A stretch of DNA of 18,668 nucleotides, taken from NCBI GenBank assembly GCA_022653215.1, contig JALCSJ010000021.1:1-18668 (forward strand), in the 5' to 3' direction. This stretch comes from Acidaminococcaceae bacterium. GTDB lineage: Bacteria > Bacillota > Negativicutes > Acidaminococcales > Acidaminococcaceae. The notes below the pieces were generated by a model. The model worked only from the letters and a program-made list of their open reading frames with translations, was not told the origin of the DNA and did not search any database. This document shows, piece by piece, positions 15,237-18,668 of this stretch. A program made the position numbers and the translations under genes. The first letter of the stretch is position 1. Every line of letters begins with the position of its first letter.

Positions 15237-15953
15237 GTGTCTAAGAAATCTCAAAAAAAGTTCCCTGTTTCTTTCAAGGATATGAGTGATGAAGAAGTAG
15301 CTCTTTATGCACAGAACCATAAGGATTCCAAAGCTCAGGAGTATTTACTGGAAAAGTATAAAAAAATCGCAATTATGAAAAGCAAAGGATATTTTCTGGT
15401 AGGGGCGGATCGTGACGATATCATACAAGAAGGCATGATTGGTCTTTACAAGGCTATTCGGGATTTTCGGGATGAAAAATTAGCTTCTTTTAGGGCTTTT
15501 TCCGAGATTTGTGTTACCAGGCAGATTCTTTCTGCCATCAAAGGTGCCAACCGGCAAAAGCATATGCCCCTTAATTCCTATGTTTCCCTTAGCAAGCCTC
15601 TTTACACCGATGGTTCTTACAAAACGGTCCTGGATTTTGATATGGGTGATAACAGTATTAATCCGGAAGATATTTTACTGACCAAGGAAGAACACCAAGA
15701 AATAGAAGAAAGACTCAGTTCTGTCCTTAGTGATTTCGAATGGCATGTTTTGCGCTGTTATCTTATGGGAATGTCCTACCGTGAAATGTCTTCAGAGCTC
15801 CACAGAGAGACTAAGGCTGTAGATAACGCTCTGCAAAGGGTAAAGCATAAGATGACCAGTATAATACCGGGAAAGCATAATCCTCAGGTTTTAAGAAGGC
15901 TCTTGGATGAAGCCTTTTCCCTGCAGCAGGAGAAGCAATATGGGAAAAAATGA
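15237..15953 (+). CDS. sigH: RNA polymerase sigma factor SigH (sigma-30 type)
   Basis: Alternative sigma factor of 238 residues, the size of SigH from sporulating Firmicutes, where it drives early stationary-phase genes. The start is GTG at 15237 with AAGGAG seven bases upstream. Region 2 spans about 20-108, with DDIIQEGMIGLYKAIRDFR at 60-78 (core binding) and FRAFSEICVTRQILSAIKG at 85-103 (-10 recognition). Region 4 includes a helix-turn-helix near 178-205 (GMSYREMSSELHRETKAV) for the -35. The rlmB-sigH order is conserved, but the intervening yacP and the following rpmG-secE-nusG of Bacillus are absent. Many Negativicutes do not sporulate, so its regulon here may concern competence, stress or stationary phase. 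A SigA promoter precedes it and a SigH-like promoter follows it. Confidence 0.88.
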   Translation: MSKKSQKKFPVSFKDMSDEEVALYAQNHKDSKAQEYLLEKYKKIAIMKSKGYFLVGADRDDIIQEGMIGLYKAIRDFRDEKLASFRAFSEICVTRQILSAIKGANRQKHMPLNSYVSLSKPLYTDGSYKTVLDFDMGDNSINPEDILLTKEEHQEIEERLSSVLSDFEWHVLRCYLMGMSYREMSSELHRETKAVDNALQRVKHKMTSIIPGKHNPQVLRRLLDEAFSLQQEKQYGKK

Positions 15954-16010
15954 AAAATATGTAACAGGTTTGAGCTAAGAAAAGCAAAATATTACAAAAA
16001 ATCTTTTTTT

Positions 16011-16040
16011 AAAGGAATTTTACACGTAAATGTGGAAATA
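16011..16040 (+). promoter_or_regulatory. Candidate SigH-type promoter before the BrxF-like gene
   Basis: AAAGGAATT (16011-16019) matches the SigH -35 consensus RnAGGAwWW fully. After 12 bases, GTGGAAATA (16032-16040) matches the -10 consensus RnnGAATww at all but one fixed position. It ends 57 bases before the ATG. A competing SigA reading (TTTACA at 16019-16024 with a weak -10) is possible but poorer. Confidence 0.5.
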
Positions 16041-16097
16041 GTAATCAACAGAGATTAAAAGTAAGGAAATAGATTAATAATAGGGAGGGCGAGTATT

Positions 16098-16559
16098 ATG
16101 AGTCAGTTGGAAGAATTTTTACAACAGGTTGACAGCGTGCAAGATCGTGAGGAGAAAATATTAATAGTAACAGGTAAGCCAGGGAGCGGTAAAAGCAAAG
16201 TTCTGCGTGAGGCATCAGAGGCCAAAGGGTGGAGCTATGTTGATTGCCGCTTATTGATTACAGAGAAGTTTTTGGAATTGCTGCCCACTGAGCGTGCCGA
16301 AATGGCTTCTAAAATCATGAAAGAAGTTTTGAGCGGCTATAATTCAGATGTAGTTTTGCTGGACAGAGTTCAGACTTTCTTTGTACCGGTTTTTCACATT
16401 GATGTCAAAAGATTGCTCAATGAGCTGGGCAAGGATTTTACAATAGTAGTGGCTTGGCCCGGCTATGTAAAAGACAATACCCTTTGCTATGATAAATTTG
16501 ACGGTACAGAATCAATTAAAATGCCGGCTGAAGATTTAAAAATTTGGGAAGTAAAGTAA
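16098..16559 (+). CDS. Small P-loop NTPase resembling BrxF of type 3 BREX, outside any BREX locus
   Basis: A soluble 153-residue single-domain P-loop protein. Walker A is GKPGSGKS at 26-33 and Walker B is VVLLDR at 85-90 with Asp89. Arg follows where a catalytic Glu is common, so hydrolysis may be slow or need a partner. A strand ending VVAWPG (117-122) takes the place of sensor 1. The size, the Walker A context ILIVTGKPGSGKSKVLREAS, a GW near 44-45, the VVLLD strand and the VVAWxG ending agree with my knowledge of the BrxF family of type 3 BREX phage defence. None of the other BREX genes (pglZ, brxC, methylase, helicase) is present, so a defence role here is unproven and a housekeeping relative is possible. 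AGGGAGGG lies eight bases before the ATG. It sits between sigH and pfkA and may be transcribed from the SigH-like promoter. Confidence 0.6.
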   Translation: MSQLEEFLQQVDSVQDREEKILIVTGKPGSGKSKVLREASEAKGWSYVDCRLLITEKFLELLPTERAEMASKIMKEVLSGYNSDVVLLDRVQTFFVPVFHIDVKRLLNELGKDFTIVVAWPGYVKDNTLCYDKFDGTESIKMPAEDLKIWEVK

Positions 16560-16576
16560 ACGGAGATAATGAATTT

Positions 16577-17677
16577 ATGAAAAAAGATGCAGGTGTATTA
16601 GCAGTTTTGACCGGAGGCGGCGATTGTCCCGGCCTTAATGCGGTAATTCGTGCTGTTGTAAAAACAGCTTTTCAAAATGGCTATAAAATTTATGGTATTG
16701 CCAACGGTTTCCATGGATTAATCACAGGGGATATGAAGCTTATGACTCCCCATGATGTTTCGGGTATTTTGCCAAGAGGCGGTACGGTTCTTGGCACTAC
16801 GAACCGGGATAATCCCTTTCATTATGCGTCAGGAGAAGATGCTAATGGTGAGATTATTTACAAAGACATGCGAGATGTCATAGTGAATAATCTTAAAGCT
16901 TATAAAGTGGACTGTTTAATTGTAATTGGCGGAGACGGCAGCTTAAAAATAGCCAGCGAACTTAGTGCCAATTGCGGAGTCAATGTTGTTGGCGTACCTA
17001 AAACCATTGATAACGATTTGCCATGTACAGAGCGTACTTTCGGGTTTGATACAGCCATGGCTATGGCTACGGAAGCTTTGGACAGACTGCATACAACTGC
17101 TGAATCTCACCATAGAGTTATGGTGCTGGAAGTTATGGGCAGATATGCCGGGTGGATTGCCCTGCATTCAGGTATTGCCGGCGGCTCAGACTGTATCTTG
17201 ATACCGGAGATTCCTTACGATTTGGATTCCGTTATTAAAAAGATTGAAGCAAGAAGAAAACAAGGTAAACAATTTAGTATTATTACCGTAGCCGAAGGTG
17301 CCAAACCTGTCGGCGGTGATATTACTATTTCCAGAATAGTGAAGAACAGTTTTGAACAAATCCGTTTGGGTGGAGTAGGGGAAAAACTGGCCAGAGCAAT
17401 AGAGGAAAAAACGGGCATCGAATCAAGATGCACGGTCTTGGGATATTTGCAAAGAGGCGGGTCTCCTACTGCTTATGACAGGCTTTTAGCTACCAGGTAC
17501 GGTGTGGCGGCAGTAGAAGCTTGTATTAAGGGCAAATATAATGTTATGGTGGCTTTACAGGCAGACAAGATTATAACTGTACCTATTGCTAAGGCGGCTT
17601 CTGAGCCTCATTTTGTGCCTGTGGACTCGGATATTATTCGTGCCGGGCGTCACATTGGTATAAATTTCGGAGATTAA
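16577..17677 (+). CDS. pfkA: 6-phosphofructokinase, mixed ATP/PPi signature
   Basis: Glycolytic enzyme phosphorylating fructose 6-phosphate to fructose 1,6-bisphosphate. The ATG at 16577 is chosen (366 residues); the frame upstream to 16544 only overlaps the preceding gene. Motifs are GGGDCPGLN at 13-21, GGDGS at 118-122, PKTIDND at 141-147 with catalytic Asp145, MGRYAGWIA at 187-195, and GYLQRGGSP at 289-297. By E. coli numbering, residue 104 is Gly (Gly121 here), the ATP-type state, whereas residue 124 is Lys (Lys142), the state typical of pyrophosphate-using enzymes. This combination occurs in the group III or mixed-substrate PFKs, in which the donor can be ATP or PPi. At 366 residues it is longer than the usual 320-residue ATP-PFK. 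The ribosome site GGAG is 11 bases upstream, rather far. It is probably co-transcribed with the BrxF-like gene, 17 bases before it. Confidence 0.9.
   Translation: MKKDAGVLAVLTGGGDCPGLNAVIRAVVKTAFQNGYKIYGIANGFHGLITGDMKLMTPHDVSGILPRGGTVLGTTNRDNPFHYASGEDANGEIIYKDMRDVIVNNLKAYKVDCLIVIGGDGSLKIASELSANCGVNVVGVPKTIDNDLPCTERTFGFDTAMAMATEALDRLHTTAESHHRVMVLEVMGRYAGWIALHSGIAGGSDCILIPEIPYDLDSVIKKIEARRKQGKQFSIITVAEGAKPVGGDITISRIVKNSFEQIRLGGVGEKLARAIEEKTGIESRCTVLGYLQRGGSPTAYDRLLATRYGVAAVEACIKGKYNVMVALQADKIITVPIAKAASEPHFVPVDSDIIRAGRHIGINFGD
17656..17664 (+). promoter_or_regulatory. Possible extended -10 promoter for the folded element
   Basis: TGGTATAAA at the end of pfkA fits an extended -10 (TGn plus TATAAA). 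It would start a transcript near 17671, giving an RNA of about 170 bases to the terminator. No good -35 is seen. Confidence 0.3.
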
Positions 17678-17688
17678 AAACCACAATA

Positions 17689-17790
17689 TTTGCACTTATA
17701 CGGTGTCAAACAGGAGTACCCGAGACAAGGATGAACCGGTATGTTCTATCCTTTCCACGGTCACTCCTGTTTTCCTTGTCTAAGCACAAA
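17689..17790. ncRNA. Candidate structured RNA between pfkA and uppP, possible pseudoknot or switch
   Basis: Several long complementary segments are visible. AAACAGGAGT (17708-17717) pairs perfectly with ACTCCTGTTT (17763-17772). Between them AGACAAGGA (17723-17731) pairs perfectly with TCCTTGTCT (17773-17781), which lies just outside the first helix, so the two helices interleave as an H-type pseudoknot. Alternatively AAGGAT (17727-17732) pairs locally with ATCCTT (17748-17753), excluding the second helix. An outer stem, TTTG-CTTA (17689-17698) with TAAG-CAAA (17781-17790), has a CA/CA internal loop. A strong terminator follows 12 bases later. This could be a small RNA, a regulatory 3' end of pfkA, or a leader of uppP. 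No known riboswitch or 6S RNA consensus is recognised, and the strand is assumed from the flanking genes. Confidence 0.5.
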
Positions 17791-17802
17791 TCTTGTCCCT
17801 TT

Positions 17803-17842
17803 AAATAAAGATGCAAAATTTAATTTTGCATCTTTATTTTTT
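17803..17842 (+). terminator. Intrinsic terminator before uppP
   Basis: A stem of about 16 pairs, AAATAAAGATGCAAAA (17803-17818) with TTTTGCATCTTTATTT (17824-17839), has a five-base loop and runs into a T tract to 17842. It ends transcripts from pfkA or from the folded element. Confidence 0.9.
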
Positions 17843-17855
17843 GGGCATTTAACAC

Positions 17856-17861
17856 TATAAT
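17856..17861 (+). promoter_or_regulatory. Probable -10 box for uppP
   Basis: A TATAAT lies 31 bases before the uppP ATG and beyond the terminator. The -35 position overlaps the terminator arm and has no good hexamer, so read-through control cannot be excluded. Confidence 0.45.
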
Positions 17862-17892
17862 GTATTAATTACGGCATTGGAAAGGATGTATT

Positions 17893-18668
17893 ATGAATCA
17901 AGATATTGCAGCAATAATAATAGGTATTGTCGAAGGTTTGACTGAATTTATCCCCGTGTCTTCCACAGGGCATATGATTATAGCAGGCAACATTATTGGA
18001 TTTAAGGGCAACCTGGCCCAAATTTTTGAAATAGTGATTCAGCTGGGAGCTATTTTGTCTGTGCTGGTTTTGTATAAAGAAAAATTCCTGCGGTTTTTCA
18101 CAAAAGAAGGCTGGCAGATTAATAAGGGACTCAGCGGTTTTCATATTATGGCAGGCTGTGTGCCCACCATGCTTTTTGCTTTTGTGATTCACTCGTTCAT
18201 CAAAAAGTATTTATTTTCTCCCTTTACAGTAGCCATTGGCTTAGTACTGGGTTCCATTTTGATGGTTTGTGCAGAAAGAAAAGTCAGAGGGCACGAGGCA
18301 GAACTGGTTAAAGATGTAGATCACATCAGCATTAAACAAGCTTTATATATTGGCTTTTATCAATTTTTGTCTTTGTGGCCGGGATTTTCCCGTAGTGGTT
18401 CTACATTAGGCGGGGCCTTAATGGTAGGCGTCAGCAGAAAAGCGGGAGCTGATTTTACTTTTATTATGGCTTTACCTATCATGCTCTGTGCCTGTCTTTA
18501 TGAATTGCTGAAAAGTTATGCCATGCTGAGAATGGCTGACTTGCAGGTTCTGGCCATAGGATTTGTTACAGCCTTTGTTGTAGCGTACTTCTCCATCATC
18601 TGGTTTATAAAGTTTTTAAACAAATCCTCACTTACGGGTTTTGCGGTTTACAGAATTATTTTAGCAAT
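17893..18668 (+). CDS. uppP: Undecaprenyl-diphosphate phosphatase UppP (BacA), cut by right edge
   Basis: Integral membrane enzyme that removes one phosphate from undecaprenyl diphosphate, recycling the lipid carrier for peptidoglycan and other envelope polymers; its overproduction gives bacitracin resistance. The frame is open from ATG 17893 to the window end, 258 residues of a family near 270, so only the last dozen or so are missing. The first catalytic segment EGLTEFIPVSSTGH (14-27) has the paired Glu14 and Glu18 plus His27. The second, PGFSRSGST at 163-171, has Arg167. Hydrophobic segments fill the rest, including about 85-100, 111-127 and 219-240. The ribosome site AAAGGA lies six bases before the ATG. 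It is transcribed separately from pfkA, beyond a terminator. Confidence 0.93.
   Translation, partial: MNQDIAAIIIGIVEGLTEFIPVSSTGHMIIAGNIIGFKGNLAQIFEIVIQLGAILSVLVLYKEKFLRFFTKEGWQINKGLSGFHIMAGCVPTMLFAFVIHSFIKKYLFSPFTVAIGLVLGSILMVCAERKVRGHEAELVKDVDHISIKQALYIGFYQFLSLWPGFSRSGSTLGGALMVGVSRKAGADFTFIMALPIMLCACLYELLKSYAMLRMADLQVLAIGFVTAFVVAYFSIIWFIKFLNKSSLTGFAVYRIILA

Noticed and set aside
16098..16559. A BREX phage-defence island
   Set aside because: Only one BrxF-like gene is present; the flanking genes are core functions, with no methylase, PglZ, BrxC or helicase.
17689..17842. 6S RNA
   Set aside because: The region has a closing stem and is about the right size, but the long central helix with a large symmetrical bubble is not evident, and the interleaved helices do not fit.
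17869..18192. A 107-codon minus-strand frame opposite uppP
   Set aside because: The plus strand here clearly encodes UppP with its catalytic motifs; the antisense product resembles nothing and is a shadow.

Overview
The window is moderately AT-rich bacterial chromosome. It combines Firmicutes markers (a SigH-type sigma factor next to rlmB, TATAAT-type promoters, strong GGAGG ribosome sites, a CD1871A-type small CXXC protein) with a complete RND tripartite-pump inner half (lipoprotein adaptor plus AcrB-like permease), which normally implies an outer membrane. Together with a very strongly expressed-looking glutamate dehydrogenase, this fits a diderm Firmicute of the class Negativicutes, perhaps an Acidaminococcaceae/Phascolarctobacterium-like anaerobe. 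That assignment is inference; no rRNA gene is present to settle it.

Layout. Left end, minus strand: a polyamine ABC transporter operon potA-potB-potC with overlapping genes; potC runs off the left edge. A short divergent promoter region separates it from the plus-strand genes, which fill the rest. These are: an HD-domain protein that appears to carry a second, degenerate HD domain; glutamate dehydrogenase with a clear terminator; a secreted FG-GAP/VCBS-like protein; the RND adaptor and permease, ending at a strong terminator; a GC-rich folded intergenic element; a YddA/SbmA-type ABC exporter-fold protein; a 48-residue CXXC membrane peptide; a NapH-like polyferredoxin membrane protein; the 23S rRNA methyltransferase gene rlmB; sigH; a small P-loop protein resembling BrxF of type 3 BREX systems; a 6-phosphofructokinase; a second folded intergenic element with its own terminator; and uppP, cut by the right edge.

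How the pieces fit. The ABC exporter, CXXC peptide, polyferredoxin and rlmB genes abut or overlap and look co-transcribed. rlmB-sigH is a conserved Firmicutes neighbourhood, but the usual rpmG-secE-nusG continuation is absent and is replaced by the BrxF-like gene and pfkA. sigH has an excellent SigA-type promoter placed on the rlmB stop codon. Directly downstream of sigH, a near-consensus SigH-type promoter precedes the BrxF-like gene.

The most interesting items are the solitary BrxF-like ATPase under possible SigH control, the two structured noncoding elements (11439-11530 and 17689-17842), the tandem HD protein, and the phosphofructokinase with a mixed ATP/PPi signature. No tRNA, rRNA, CRISPR array, insertion sequence or prophage gene was seen, and no gene-free stretch exceeds about 215 bases.
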